Of a stretch of DNA of 62,477 nt, positions 17,621-27,023 are shown in pieces (positions within the stretch are counted from its first letter, which is position 1; each line of letters opens with the position of its first letter). Under the pieces are notes generated by a model. It ran no database searches and was not told the origin of the DNA. It was given only the letters and a program-made list of their open reading frames with translations. This DNA is from Planctomycetota bacterium (GTDB lineage Bacteria; Planctomycetota; Planctomycetia; Gemmatales; Gemmataceae), in NCBI GenBank assembly GCA_021807595.1, contig JAKBCS010000008.1, positions 1 through 62,477 of the forward strand, given 5' to 3'. The position numbers and the translations under genes were made by a program.

Positions 17621-18796
17621 ATGAACATACCTGGCCCATTGAATCCGCCCACTCGTTTGCTCCTCGGTCCCGGTCCTAGCGACGCGCATCCGCGCGTTCT
17701 CCGCGCCATGAGTACGCCGCTGTTGGGCCATCTCGATCCGCAATTCCTGGAGATTATGACTGCCGTGCAGGAGATGTTGCGGAGCGTCTATCAAACGAAA
17801 AATCAGGTCACCTTCCCCGTCAGCGCGACGGGCATGGCCGGCATGGAAACGTGTCTGGTTAATCTCATCGAACCGGGCGATCGCGTCGTCGTCTGCGCAG
17901 TCGGATTTTTCGGGCAGCGCATGGTTGAAGTGGCGACGCGCGCCGGAGCGCAGGTGACGGTACTCGAACGACCTTGGGGCGAGGTGTTCGATTTGCAGCC
18001 GATCCGCGAGACGTTGCAGAAAGTGCGGCCCAAGGCTCTCGCCATCGTTCATGCGGAGACTTCGACGGGAGCTTGCCAGCCGCTCGAAGGACTGGGCGCA
18101 CTGTGCCACGAATTGGATACGTTGCTGGTCGTCGATGCCGTCACCGCGCTTGGCTGTATCCCCGTGGCCGTGGACGATTGGCAAGTCGATGCGATCTACA
18201 GCTGTTCGCAGAAGGGGCTGAGTTGTCCGCCGGGACTGTCGCCGGTGTCGTTCAGTCCGCGCGCCGTCGAAGCGTTCGGCAAGCGCAAGTCGAAAGTGCA
18301 GAGTTGGTATTTTGATGTGAGTCTCGTCGAACACTATTGGGACAGCGATCGCTTTTACCACCATACCGGACCCATTACGATGGTATTTGCCCTGTACGAA
18401 GGGTTGCGGCTGGTATTGGAAGAGGGCTTGGAGACCCGTTGGGCGCGCCATCGCCGCAATCACGAAGCGCTCAAGGCGGGACTAAATGCTTTGGGGCTGA
18501 CGTACACCGCCAACGAGAAGCATCAATTGCCGCAGCTCAACGCCGTGCGCATCCCCGCCGGAGTAGACGATTTGGCCGTTCGCAAACGGCTTCTCAACGA
18601 ATTCGGCATCGAGATCGGCGGCGGCTTGGGCGAGTTCAAGGGCAAGGCATGGCGGATTGGACTCATGGGACACAACAGCCGACCCGATGTCGTCCTGTTG
18701 TTCCTGGGGGCGCTGGAACAATGCTTAATGAACCAGGGTATGAGGGTATCTCCCGGCAGCGGTGTGGCCGCGGCCAACCGCGTGTATTTGGGGTGA
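17621..18796 (+). CDS. Class V aminotransferase (serine-pyruvate / alanine-glyoxylate type)
   Basis: A 391-residue PLP enzyme. Signatures: LLLGPGPSDAHPRVLRAM at the N-terminus, SATGMAGMET, VHAETSTGA, the cofactor Asp in LLVVDAVTALG, and the Schiff-base Lys in YSCSQKGLSCPPG. C-terminal WRIGLMGHNS is also typical of AGXT-like enzymes. It should transfer an amino group to glyoxylate or pyruvate. The ATG at 17621 has GAGGAG five bases upstream, and an earlier Met at 17609 is possible. Phosphonate transaminases share the fold, but nothing nearby suggests phosphonate use. Confidence 0.85.
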   Translation: MNIPGPLNPPTRLLLGPGPSDAHPRVLRAMSTPLLGHLDPQFLEIMTAVQEMLRSVYQTKNQVTFPVSATGMAGMETCLVNLIEPGDRVVVCAVGFFGQRMVEVATRAGAQVTVLERPWGEVFDLQPIRETLQKVRPKALAIVHAETSTGACQPLEGLGALCHELDTLLVVDAVTALGCIPVAVDDWQVDAIYSCSQKGLSCPPGLSPVSFSPRAVEAFGKRKSKVQSWYFDVSLVEHYWDSDRFYHHTGPITMVFALYEGLRLVLEEGLETRWARHRRNHEALKAGLNALGLTYTANEKHQLPQLNAVRIPAGVDDLAVRKRLLNEFGIEIGGGLGEFKGKAWRIGLMGHNSRPDVVLLFLGALEQCLMNQGMRVSPGSGVAAANRVYLG

Positions 18797-18907
18797 ACCG
18801 AATCGACGCATCGGCTGAAACACACTCGACATCAGGGCCGTATTGAAGCGAAGACTGCCCAGTCGGACTCCGTGAAGTAAAACGATGAACCCGAAAAGGA
18901 ACCTTCC

Positions 18908-20326
18908 ATGAATCCTCGTCGCATCCGCGGTCTGGTTTTATCGTCGCTTGCTGTACTATTCGCGGTTAACGGAGCGAACGCAACTCCTCCCAACATCGTC
19001 CTCGTGCTGACGGACGATCAGGGATACGGAGATCTGTCTTGTCACGGTAATCCCACGGTAAAGACCCCAAATCTCGATCGACTGTATCGAGAGAGCGTGC
19101 GCTTCACCGATTTTCACGTTTGCCCAACGTGTACCCCTACGCGCTGTACGTTGATGAGCGGGCGACACGAGTTCCGCTCCGGGGTGAGCCATACCATCAC
19201 CATGCGTTGCCGAATGAGCTTGAAAGCGACGACGATCGCTCAAGTTTTGAAGTCGGCAGGATACACCACGGGCATCTTCGGTAAATGGCACCTCGGCGAT
19301 GCCGCGCCGTATCAGCCCGACCAACGCGGTTTCGATGAGGTTTTCATCCACGGTGCCGGAGGCATCGGTCAGCGATTCCCCGGCTCCAGCGACGTGCCTG
19401 GCAACAAACACATGAAACCGATCGTTCTGCACAACCGCGTCTTCGAGAATACCCAAGGCTATTGCACCGACGTTTTTTTCGACCAAGCAATGAAATGGAT
19501 TTCGGACGTGAAAGGCAAAAAGCCGTTCTTCGCCTACATCGCTTGTAACGATCCGCACGACCCGCAGGCTTGCCCCGATGCGTTCGCCAAACCGTATGCG
19601 GATAAAGTCGAGCCTCGATTGGCAAAGTATTTCGGCATGGTCGGACACATTGACGACAACGTCGGTCGGCTTCTCGCGCAACTCAAGCAATGGGATCTTG
19701 AGCGCGACACCCTTTTGATTTACATGAGCGATAACGGTGGAGCCACGGCGGTTCGCCACTTCAACGCGGGCATGCGCGGCAGTAAGGGTTCGCCGTATCA
19801 GGGAGGCACGCGAGTACCATCGTTCTGGCGTTGGCCGGCTGGTTTCAAGGGGGGCGTAGATGTGGACAAGCTCACGGCCGGTATCGACCTCTTCCCGACC
19901 TTGACCGAAATTGCCGGAGCCAAGATGCCCAAAGACCTCAAGCTCGACGGTCGAAGTCTGGTACCATTGCTCAAAGATCCCAAGGCCGCCTGGCCAGATC
20001 GCTATGTGTTCGTTCACGTCGGACGATGGGGCAAAGGAAAAGCAGCGGAATCCAAATACGCGCGGTGCGCGGTGCGCAGCGCTCGGTACCGTTTGGTGAA
20101 CAATCGAGAACTCTATGACATTCGAGCCGACCCAGGCGAGACAAAGAACATCCTGAGCGATCGCGCCGATGTCGTCGCGGAACTGAGAGCCGCCTACGAC
20201 AAATGGTGGGAAGAAGTGCTACCGGCTCTTGAGAATGAGAACGTGGAACCGCCGGAGGTCGAGCCGTTTCCCGAATTGTATCGAAAACAACAAAACGATC
20301 TAAAGAAGCCTCAAGAGAAAGGCTAG
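18908..20326 (+). CDS. Secreted type I sulfatase
   Basis: A 472-residue arylsulfatase-like enzyme with signal peptide ([25 protein letters not shown]). Metal ligands Asp36-Asp37 lie in [13 protein letters not shown]. The formylglycine motif is C75-T-P-T-R in [12 protein letters not shown], so it is the Cys type needing a maturase. GKWHLGD and YMSDNGGAT complete the active site. Such enzymes remove sulfate from polysaccharides or steroid-like esters, and planctomycetes carry many. No polysaccharide-degrading neighbour is present and no maturase is seen in the window. Confidence 0.92.
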   Translation: MNPRRIRGLVLSSLAVLFAVNGANATPPNIVLVLTDDQGYGDLSCHGNPTVKTPNLDRLYRESVRFTDFHVCPTCTPTRCTLMSGRHEFRSGVSHTITMRCRMSLKATTIAQVLKSAGYTTGIFGKWHLGDAAPYQPDQRGFDEVFIHGAGGIGQRFPGSSDVPGNKHMKPIVLHNRVFENTQGYCTDVFFDQAMKWISDVKGKKPFFAYIACNDPHDPQACPDAFAKPYADKVEPRLAKYFGMVGHIDDNVGRLLAQLKQWDLERDTLLIYMSDNGGATAVRHFNAGMRGSKGSPYQGGTRVPSFWRWPAGFKGGVDVDKLTAGIDLFPTLTEIAGAKMPKDLKLDGRSLVPLLKDPKAAWPDRYVFVHVGRWGKGKAAESKYARCAVRSARYRLVNNRELYDIRADPGETKNILSDRADVVAELRAAYDKWWEEVLPALENENVEPPEVEPFPELYRKQQNDLKKPQEKG

Positions 20327-20445
20327 GATTCAATCCCTGGCACCGAACAAGCGGGCCTGAACCGTTCTTCGTCGAGATGCGTTCAGATTCTTCCCATCCC
20401 GTATCGTTTTGTTGTGCGGCCCCTTTACGGAGCGAAAGTGCGAAC

Positions 20446-21435
20446 ATGGCCGAGTTTCCTCGAATCCGTCCGCGACGCCTGCGCCATCATCCGCTCATCC
20501 GCGGTCTCGTCCGTGAAACGACGCTGTGTGTGGACGATCTGATCTTGCCGCTGTTCGTGCGGCCCGGTCGCGGCATCAAGAAAGAAATCGCCTCGATGCC
20601 GGGCAATCATCAACTCAGCGTCGATTGCCTGGTGGAGGAAGTGGGCGCGTCCCTCGACTTGGGCATCCGCGCCTTTCTCCTCTTCGGCATCCCGTCGCAC
20701 AAGGATGCCACCGGCAGCAGCGCGCTCGATCCCGAAGGCATCGTGCCGCAAGCCCTGCGCGCCGTGCGGAAAGAGTACGGCGAACGCGCCCTGTTGATGA
20801 CCGACGAATGTTTCTGCGAATATACCGATCACGGACATTGTGGAGTGCTAACGGAGGCGACGGGGCGACTCGATCTCGATAACGACGCGACGCTGCCCCT
20901 CTTGGCCGAGCAATGCGTCGGACACGCTCGCGCCGGGGCAGATCTCGTTGCGCCGAGCGGGATGCTCGACGGCATGGTCGGCGCGATCCGGACTGCCCTT
21001 GATGCCGCCGGTTTTTCGCATGTGCCGATTATGAGCTACTCGGCGAAATACGCATCGGGTTTTTACGGTCCTTTCCGCGATGCTGCCGAATCGCCGCCAC
21101 AGTTTGGCGATCGCAACGGCTATCAGATGGACCCAGCCAACGGCGACGAGGCTCTGCGCGAGGTCGAGCTGGATCTCGCCGAGGGTGCCGACATCGTGAT
21201 GGTCAAACCGGCCTTGGCCTATCTTGATATCCTCCGCCGGGTGAAGGAACGGTTCGCTGTGCCGGTCGCTGCCTACAATGTCAGCGGCGAGTTTGCTATG
21301 GTCAAGGCGGCGGCACAAAAGGGCTGGATAGACGAACGCCGGATCGCTCTGGAAATCCTCACGAGCATCAAACGCGCCGGCGCGGATATGATCCTGACGT
21401 ATTTCGCGCGCGATGCGGCGCTGTGGTTGAAGTGA
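20446..21435 (+). CDS. hemB: Porphobilinogen synthase (5-aminolevulinate dehydratase)
   Basis: A 329-residue enzyme that condenses two 5-aminolevulinate molecules to porphobilinogen. The zinc-type triple-Cys site is present ([14 protein letters not shown]). The two active-site lysines lie in [17 protein letters not shown] and [10 protein letters not shown]. The ATG at 20446 gives the usual N-terminus ([13 protein letters not shown]), and a frame from 20377 is unlikely. It is 13 bases ahead of the kinase gene and shares a transcript with hemL two genes on. Confidence 0.96.
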   Translation: MAEFPRIRPRRLRHHPLIRGLVRETTLCVDDLILPLFVRPGRGIKKEIASMPGNHQLSVDCLVEEVGASLDLGIRAFLLFGIPSHKDATGSSALDPEGIVPQALRAVRKEYGERALLMTDECFCEYTDHGHCGVLTEATGRLDLDNDATLPLLAEQCVGHARAGADLVAPSGMLDGMVGAIRTALDAAGFSHVPIMSYSAKYASGFYGPFRDAAESPPQFGDRNGYQMDPANGDEALREVELDLAEGADIVMVKPALAYLDILRRVKERFAVPVAAYNVSGEFAMVKAAAQKGWIDERRIALEILTSIKRAGADMILTYFARDAALWLK

Positions 21436-21448
21436 TACAGGTGCAAGC

Positions 21449-23368
21449 ATGTTGGTCGGGCAACAATTTGGGCCGTTCACCGTCGACAAGGAACTCGGGT
21501 CCGGAGCGATGGGGACGGTGTATCGCGGTCGATTCACCAAGACCGGGCAAATCATGGCCATCAAGATCATGGCCCCCGGCATCGGTTCGACGAACTCCGG
21601 TGCCGTGGATCGTTTCGAGCGCGAGATCGCCATCCTGAAGCAACTCCACCATCCCAACATCGTTCGTTTCTACGGCGCGGGCAAGGAAAAGGGCATGCGC
21701 TACTTCGCCATGGAATACATTCAAGGCGAATCGCTCGACCGGGTGATGGCTCGGCGCGGCCGCATGACCTGGGAAGAGGTGGTCGAACTCGGACAACAAC
21801 TTTGCTCGGCGTTGAAACACGCGCACGACAAGGGCATCGTGCATCGAGATCTAAAGCCCTCGAACATCATGGTTTTGCCCGACGGCACGCTGAAGTTGAC
21901 GGACTTCGGCATCGCCAAGGCTGCCGATCTCGAAGCGTTGACCTCCACCAACTGCACGGTCGGCACCGCATCCTACATGTCGCCGGAACAGTGCAAGGGC
22001 GTCTCCGACTTAACGCATAAGTCCGATCTGTATTCTCTTGGAATCATGTTTTATGAGCTGGTTACGGGTCGCAAGCCGTTCCAGGCCGAGAACGCCATGG
22101 ATATGTTTGTGCTGCACGTCAACGGTACCTTCGAGCGACCGTCGCACCTCGTGTTGGAACTGCCGATTTGGCTCGACACGTTGATTTGCCAGTTGTTGGA
22201 GAAACAGCCGGATAAACGACCTCTCGACGCCGACATGGTGGCCAAGGCGCTCGGTTCCATTCAGGAGAAAGTCGAAACGCAGCAGAGCGCGGGGGTCGAG
22301 GCCGTGCGCCGGCGCTTCATCGATCGCACTCCCGGCCAGAAGCGGTTGGCCGAGGAAGACAAGGATGCCGCCCGCCTGCTGCTGACCGGCAAGGGCAGGG
22401 GGAAACGCAAACCGGCGAAGAAACCGTTCTATCTAAAGGTATGGGTGCGGGCCGTTGGCATGTTGTTGGCGCTTGGCGTCGTCGCCGGCCTCTTGTACCT
22501 GGTCTTCCGCCCCCCGTCGGAGGACAAGCTCTATCAGCAGGCCAGAATAGCCGCGAATTCTCCGAACATTGAGGAGCAAGAGAAGGGAGTCGAGGCCGAT
22601 GGCGCGATTCAAAAATATCTCGTTCGCTATCCAAAAGCAAAGAGCGATCGAGCCGGCGAGGTTCGCGGTTGGCGCGATCGGATCGAGTCGGCGCGATGCG
22701 AGCGCTTGCTCGACAATTATCTACAAAAAGAGAGCAAGAGTCTCATTAAAGTACAGGCGCTGAGCCAGACCGAGGAGTACGCCTTTGCCGCCGTGAAAGC
22801 GGAAGAGGAAGGCGACCTCGAAACGGCGGTAAAGAAGTGGTTGAGCGTCCAAGAGATCGGCGCGCCGGATTGGCAGCGCGTAGCGACCTCTCACTTAACA
22901 GAGTTGAGTGCGTTGGAACAGATCGATGTCGATTTTCAAAAACGGTACGATAGCGTCCGCAACACCAGCGAAGAGCCGACGCTGACGGAGGATCGACAAG
23001 TTAAGGCGTTCCAGGCTTGGCGCATGGAGCATTCCAAGCTCGGTGACGCCGGCTTGGCCAAATCGCTTTATAATGCGATGAAGGACCAGTTGGCCAAAGA
23101 ACCCAGGCCGCGCCGTCGCTGGTATCTTTACGCCGCCGTCAATGCCCGGCGCTTACACGACAAAGACACGGTCAAGGAGAATCTCGAAAAGTCCGTAGAT
23201 TCGAAGCTGAAGCTGGTGCGCGAGCAATTGGCGAAGAAGCCCCCGGAAATCCGCTCGCTCGACGCCCGATTCGTCTGTCTGGATGTCTTGGCTCTCTATT
23301 CTCAAGAGAACTGGATGGAACGCGTCGTAAAGGAGGCCGACAAGCTCCTTCACGACATACCCCAATAA
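21449..23368 (+). CDS. Membrane-anchored Ser/Thr protein kinase
   Basis: A 639-residue Hanks-type kinase. The kinase domain is complete: glycine loop GSGAMG (17-22), catalytic Lys39 in AIKIM, alphaC Glu59, HRDLKPSN (132-139) and DFGIAK (152-157). Activation-loop TSTNCTVGTASYMSPEQ follows. A basic linker (KGRGKRKPAKK) precedes one membrane helix at about 333-351, and a charged helical domain of some 280 residues extends beyond it. No PASTA repeats are present. The gene lies 13 bases after hemB and 24 bases before hemL, a placement that suggests shared transcription. Targets are unknown. Confidence 0.92.
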   Translation: MLVGQQFGPFTVDKELGSGAMGTVYRGRFTKTGQIMAIKIMAPGIGSTNSGAVDRFEREIAILKQLHHPNIVRFYGAGKEKGMRYFAMEYIQGESLDRVMARRGRMTWEEVVELGQQLCSALKHAHDKGIVHRDLKPSNIMVLPDGTLKLTDFGIAKAADLEALTSTNCTVGTASYMSPEQCKGVSDLTHKSDLYSLGIMFYELVTGRKPFQAENAMDMFVLHVNGTFERPSHLVLELPIWLDTLICQLLEKQPDKRPLDADMVAKALGSIQEKVETQQSAGVEAVRRRFIDRTPGQKRLAEEDKDAARLLLTGKGRGKRKPAKKPFYLKVWVRAVGMLLALGVVAGLLYLVFRPPSEDKLYQQARIAANSPNIEEQEKGVEADGAIQKYLVRYPKAKSDRAGEVRGWRDRIESARCERLLDNYLQKESKSLIKVQALSQTEEYAFAAVKAEEEGDLETAVKKWLSVQEIGAPDWQRVATSHLTELSALEQIDVDFQKRYDSVRNTSEEPTLTEDRQVKAFQAWRMEHSKLGDAGLAKSLYNAMKDQLAKEPRPRRRWYLYAAVNARRLHDKDTVKENLEKSVDSKLKLVREQLAKKPPEIRSLDARFVCLDVLALYSQENWMERVVKEADKLLHDIPQ

Positions 23369-23392
23369 ACGAAGGAAGGGCGAGAAACCGCC

Positions 23393-24691
23393 ATGCCGCC
23401 GTCGCACGTCCGCAGTCGAGAAGCGTTCCAACGGGCCTGCCGCCTGATTCCTGGCGGAGTGAACAGTCCCGCCCGCGCCTTCGGAGCCGTTGGGGGGCAG
23501 CCGCCTTTCATCGAACGGGGCGAAGGCGCGTATCTGCACGATATCGACGGCAATCAATATGTGGATTTCGTCGGTTCTTGGGGTCCGCTCATTCTCGGTC
23601 ACGCCCATCCGCGCGTGGTGCGTGCCGTGGAAGACGCCATGCGTCGTGGAGCGAGCTTCGGTGCGCCCACGGAAGCGGAGTCGCAACTTGCCGAGCTAAT
23701 CGTCGACGCCGTCCCGTCGATTGAAATGGTGCGTCTGGTCAGTTCGGGCACCGAGGCTTCGATGAGCGCGATCCGCTTGGCGCGCGGCTTCACCGGGCGC
23801 GATGGGATCGTCAAATTCGCCGGTTGCTATCACGGCCACGTCGATAGTCTCTTGGTGCAAGCCGGTTCCAGCGCGACGACGCTGGGCGTGCCCAACAGTC
23901 CCGGCGTTCCAGTCGGCTGCACCGCCGATACGATGGTGCTGCGCTACAACGACGTACAAGGAGTGGCCGACGCCTTTGCCGCGCATGGCGACCGGTTAGC
24001 CGCGGTTATCCTCGAGCCTGTCGTCGGCAACATGGGTTTGGTTCGTCCCACCGTTGAGTTCCTTGAGGAGCTGCGTCGCCATACCGAAAAGCACGGCACG
24101 CTGCTGATCTACGACGAAGTGATGACCGGCTTCCGGCTGGCGTATGGCGGAGCGCAGCAGTTGTTCCATCAAATGCCCGATCTGACGGTGTTGGGCAAAA
24201 TCGTCGGTGGTGGTTTGCCGGTGGGAGCCTACGGGGGTCGCGCCGATGTGATGAAGCACGTCATGCCGTCGGGGCCGGTGTTTCAGGCCGGCACGCTGTC
24301 GGGCAATCCGTTGGCGATGGCCGCCGGCATCGCCACCTTGGAAGAACTGCGAGATCGTCCGCCGTACACTCGTCTGGAATCCTTAGGCGAACGCCTCGCC
24401 CAGGGGTTGAGCGATGCCGCTACCTCGGCGAACTTGGCACACTGTATTGCCCGCGTCGGCAGCATGTGGACGCTCTTCTTTACCAATGGCCCTGTCGTCG
24501 ATTACGACACCGCCAAGCAAGCCGACACGGCGCGCTTCGCTCGTTTCTTCTGGGCGATGATGGATCGAGGATTCTATCTACCGTGCAGCCAATTCGAGGC
24601 CGCGTTCCTCTGTACGCAGCACACCGAGAAACACATCGATCGAACGATTGAGGCAGCGCGCTCGGCCCTGATGGGTGTCGCTGCCGCATGA
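23393..24691 (+). CDS. hemL: Glutamate-1-semialdehyde 2,1-aminomutase
   Basis: A 432-residue PLP enzyme that isomerises glutamate-1-semialdehyde to 5-aminolevulinate, the substrate of the nearby HemB. Key regions: IPGGVNSPARAF, FVGSWGPLILGHAHP, VSSGTEASMSAIRLARG, CYHGHVDSLLVQAGS, the Asp in LLIYDEVMTGFRL, and the Schiff-base Lys in LGKIVGGGLPVGAYGG. Length is normal. The ATG at 23393 is preceded by a GAAGGAAGG purine run. The hemB-kinase-hemL order shows that this organism makes 5-aminolevulinate by the C5 route. Confidence 0.96.
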   Translation: MPPSHVRSREAFQRACRLIPGGVNSPARAFGAVGGQPPFIERGEGAYLHDIDGNQYVDFVGSWGPLILGHAHPRVVRAVEDAMRRGASFGAPTEAESQLAELIVDAVPSIEMVRLVSSGTEASMSAIRLARGFTGRDGIVKFAGCYHGHVDSLLVQAGSSATTLGVPNSPGVPVGCTADTMVLRYNDVQGVADAFAAHGDRLAAVILEPVVGNMGLVRPTVEFLEELRRHTEKHGTLLIYDEVMTGFRLAYGGAQQLFHQMPDLTVLGKIVGGGLPVGAYGGRADVMKHVMPSGPVFQAGTLSGNPLAMAAGIATLEELRDRPPYTRLESLGERLAQGLSDAATSANLAHCIARVGSMWTLFFTNGPVVDYDTAKQADTARFARFFWAMMDRGFYLPCSQFEAAFLCTQHTEKHIDRTIEAARSALMGVAAA

Positions 24692-24830
24692 ATCTTTCGA
24701 TCGCCGACAAGATCGAGTTACCATTCCGGTCCCCTCATCGTTAGGCTCAAGCCCGAGTACCATTCGTGCCGATCAAAGGATTTGAGGTAGTCTGGATCGT
24801 AGCGCGTCCAAAGGATGGGGGCTTCCGCTC

Positions 24831-25925
24831 ATGCACGATCTCCAAGCGGCGGCGACGGCGTTTAACGAAGGGCGGTTCGACGAAGCCGAATCGCTCTGCC
24901 GCGCGACTCTGGCCACTACCCCCAATCACACGGAGGCGAACCTGATCGTGGCGTCGGTGATGCTCGGCCGCCAGCAGATTACCGAAGCGGAGAAGCTCAC
25001 AGCCGAGGCGATGACGCATTCCTACAACCATCCGGAATGGCTCAATCTGCGCGGCGTCGCGTTGGCGCGACTCGGACGACGCGAGGAGGCTCTCGACTTC
25101 TTCGATCGAGCCATCGAGCGCCGCTTGCTTTTCCCCGTAGCTCAAGCCAACATGCTCGCAATGTTGGCCGAGCGACGCGATGCAACTCCGCGCTTCTCGG
25201 TGACCGTCGTGACGCCGACCATCGGTTCGCCTCACCTCGCGCAGACCATCGAGAGCGTGCAAGCTCAGACCTATCCGCACCTGGAACACATCATCGTCAC
25301 CGATGGGCCGGACTTTTACGACCGCGTCGGCCCGCTCATGCCGAGTCGCCCTCGCCATCCAGTTCATTTATTCACCTTGCCATATAATGTTGGAGCAGGG
25401 GGGTGGAACGCCCATCGCATTGCGGCGGCCATTCCGTATCTCGTGAACGGCCGCTACATCTCGTTCCTTGACGACGACAACTGGATTGAGCCGGACCATG
25501 TCTCCCTGCTCATGGCCAAGATTACTGCCGAGGGATTGGCCTGGGCTTATTCGCTGCGCAAAATCGTGGATGAGCGGGGGCAATTTGTCGCCAATGACGA
25601 TTGCGAGAGCCTGGGAGTTTGGCCCACTTTCTATAATGCCGCGCTCAACCATGTCGATGGGAACTGTTATATGATGCGAAGAGACATCGCCATGACGACG
25701 AGTACCATTTGGTATCGCCGATTCCGCGATGGCGAGAGTCCCGATTTCGTGGTGTGTCGTCACTTGCTCAAAGAATTTCCTCGCTGTGGGTGCAGCGGCG
25801 GCTATACTGTGAATTATCGAGCGGGCAGCACTCCCGCCTCGGTCCAGCCGGATTTCTTCCTTCGTGGCAACCGTGTGATGAAACAACGTTACGGCGACTT
25901 ATTACCTTGGCGATTGGCGAGTTGA
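24831..25925 (+). CDS. TPR-fused family 2 glycosyltransferase
   Basis: A 364-residue protein. Residues 1-115 contain about three TPR units (AFNEGRFDEAESLCRATL..., LGRREEALDFFDRAI). From about residue 121 a GT-A fold begins with FSVTVVTPTIGS and continues SVQAQTYPHLEHIIVTDG, with the metal-binding acidic motif FLDDDNW near 211-217. It should transfer a sugar from a nucleotide donor. The same TPR/GT2 combination, in other order, occurs in the flagellin glycosyltransferase GmaR of Listeria. It heads the plus-strand half of the proposed glycosylation island, 48 bases before the acyltransferase gene. Confidence 0.8.
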   Translation: MHDLQAAATAFNEGRFDEAESLCRATLATTPNHTEANLIVASVMLGRQQITEAEKLTAEAMTHSYNHPEWLNLRGVALARLGRREEALDFFDRAIERRLLFPVAQANMLAMLAERRDATPRFSVTVVTPTIGSPHLAQTIESVQAQTYPHLEHIIVTDGPDFYDRVGPLMPSRPRHPVHLFTLPYNVGAGGWNAHRIAAAIPYLVNGRYISFLDDDNWIEPDHVSLLMAKITAEGLAWAYSLRKIVDERGQFVANDDCESLGVWPTFYNAALNHVDGNCYMMRRDIAMTTSTIWYRRFRDGESPDFVVCRHLLKEFPRCGCSGGYTVNYRAGSTPASVQPDFFLRGNRVMKQRYGDLLPWRLAS

Positions 25926-25973
25926 ACGATTCGTCGGATTGAAAATCGATCAAAGCTCTGTTGGTGTCTCCTT

Positions 25974-26717
25974 ATGCTTCGTGCGACGATCCATCCCTCG
26001 GCTCAAATTGCTTCCGATGTTGTACTCGGAGAATATACCGTCGTCGGCGAACGAGTGAAAATCGGATCGGGTACGATTGTTGGGAACGGATGCGTCGTTC
26101 ACAATGATACCATTATCGGGAGAGATGCTCGGCTATTCGACAATGCTGTGATAGGCCGAGTCCCGCAGCGTGTGGCGAGCATGACTCGCGCTATGACAAC
26201 CATTCTGCCGCCCTTGCGGATCGGCGATGGCTGCGTCGTCGGCGCATGCGCCGTGTTGTATCGTGGAACGATTGTGGGGGAGGCGTGCCTGATCGGTGAT
26301 TTGGCCACTATCCGTGAAGAGGTTGAGATCGGCGGGGACAGCGTGATAGCCCGATTGGTGAGCATCAATTATAACACCCAAATTGGTCGGCGCGTCAAAA
26401 TAATGGACAATAGTCACATTACGGGCAACATGACAATCGAGGACGGTGTGTTTGTCAGCGTACTGGTCTCGACGACAAACGATAAAGACATGGATCGTCG
26501 TAAAAACTCCGAGGCAAGTTACAATGGCCCGACGATTCGCCGCGGGGCAAGCATCGGAGCCGCCGCCACGCTGCTACCCGGCGTGACGGTCGGCGAATAT
26601 GCAATGGTTGGGGCGGGGGCGCACGTCTACCGCGATGTCCCACCCCGGAAAATTGCGATGGGATCGCCGGCCCGCGTCGTCAGAGATGTACCCGCCGATA
26701 TGATTTCCGACAACTGA
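25974..26717 (+). CDS. Left-handed beta-helix (hexapeptide-repeat) acyltransferase
   Basis: A 247-residue protein made of hexapeptide repeats such as IGSGTIVGNGCVV, IGDGCVVGACAVLYRGTIVGEACLIG and the C-terminal VTVGEYAMVGAGAHVYRDVPP. This is the LpxA / WbpD-like trimeric fold that moves acetyl or longer acyl groups from CoA or ACP to sugars. It lies between the TPR-GT2 gene and a gene for a dedicated ACP, so an acyl-ACP donor is plausible. The convergent DegT aminotransferase could provide an amino-sugar acceptor. Acyl chain length cannot be read from sequence. Confidence 0.82.
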   Translation: MLRATIHPSAQIASDVVLGEYTVVGERVKIGSGTIVGNGCVVHNDTIIGRDARLFDNAVIGRVPQRVASMTRAMTTILPPLRIGDGCVVGACAVLYRGTIVGEACLIGDLATIREEVEIGGDSVIARLVSINYNTQIGRRVKIMDNSHITGNMTIEDGVFVSVLVSTTNDKDMDRRKNSEASYNGPTIRRGASIGAAATLLPGVTVGEYAMVGAGAHVYRDVPPRKIAMGSPARVVRDVPADMISDN

Positions 26718-26738
26718 CGGCATTCACGGAGATTGTCC

Positions 26739-26975
26739 ATGACTTTGGAGCAATTCGTTCGGCAGTTCGCGGATGCCATTCAGACCGACCCGGGAAGTCT
26801 TCGCCCGGACGTGCGTTTGGCGGATCTCGCCGAGTTCGATTCAATGGGAAGGCTGTGTGTGATGTCGATGATTGACAGCCGATTCGGATATGTAATTCCG
26901 GCCGACGTGCTAAATAAGATGACGACAATCGGCGAGCTATTTCATTGTGCCCAACGCGGATCGACTGAGGTGTAA
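26739..26975 (+). CDS. Second acyl carrier protein
   Basis: A 78-residue carrier protein with the phosphopantetheine serine in AEFDSMGRL, where housekeeping ACPs have DSLD. Helix II is less acidic than in AcpP, so it probably talks to other partners. The ATG at 26739 sits seven bases after GGAG, and a TTG two codons earlier is possible. It lies between the acyltransferase and the KAS III gene, suggesting that it carries the acyl group for the sugar-modifying enzymes. Confidence 0.85.
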   Translation: MTLEQFVRQFADAIQTDPGSLRPDVRLADLAEFDSMGRLCVMSMIDSRFGYVIPADVLNKMTTIGELFHCAQRGSTEV

Positions 26976-27023
26976 CCGTTCCATGAAATAGTGATTCTCA
27001 TAGCTTGAAAAAGAATACAAACC

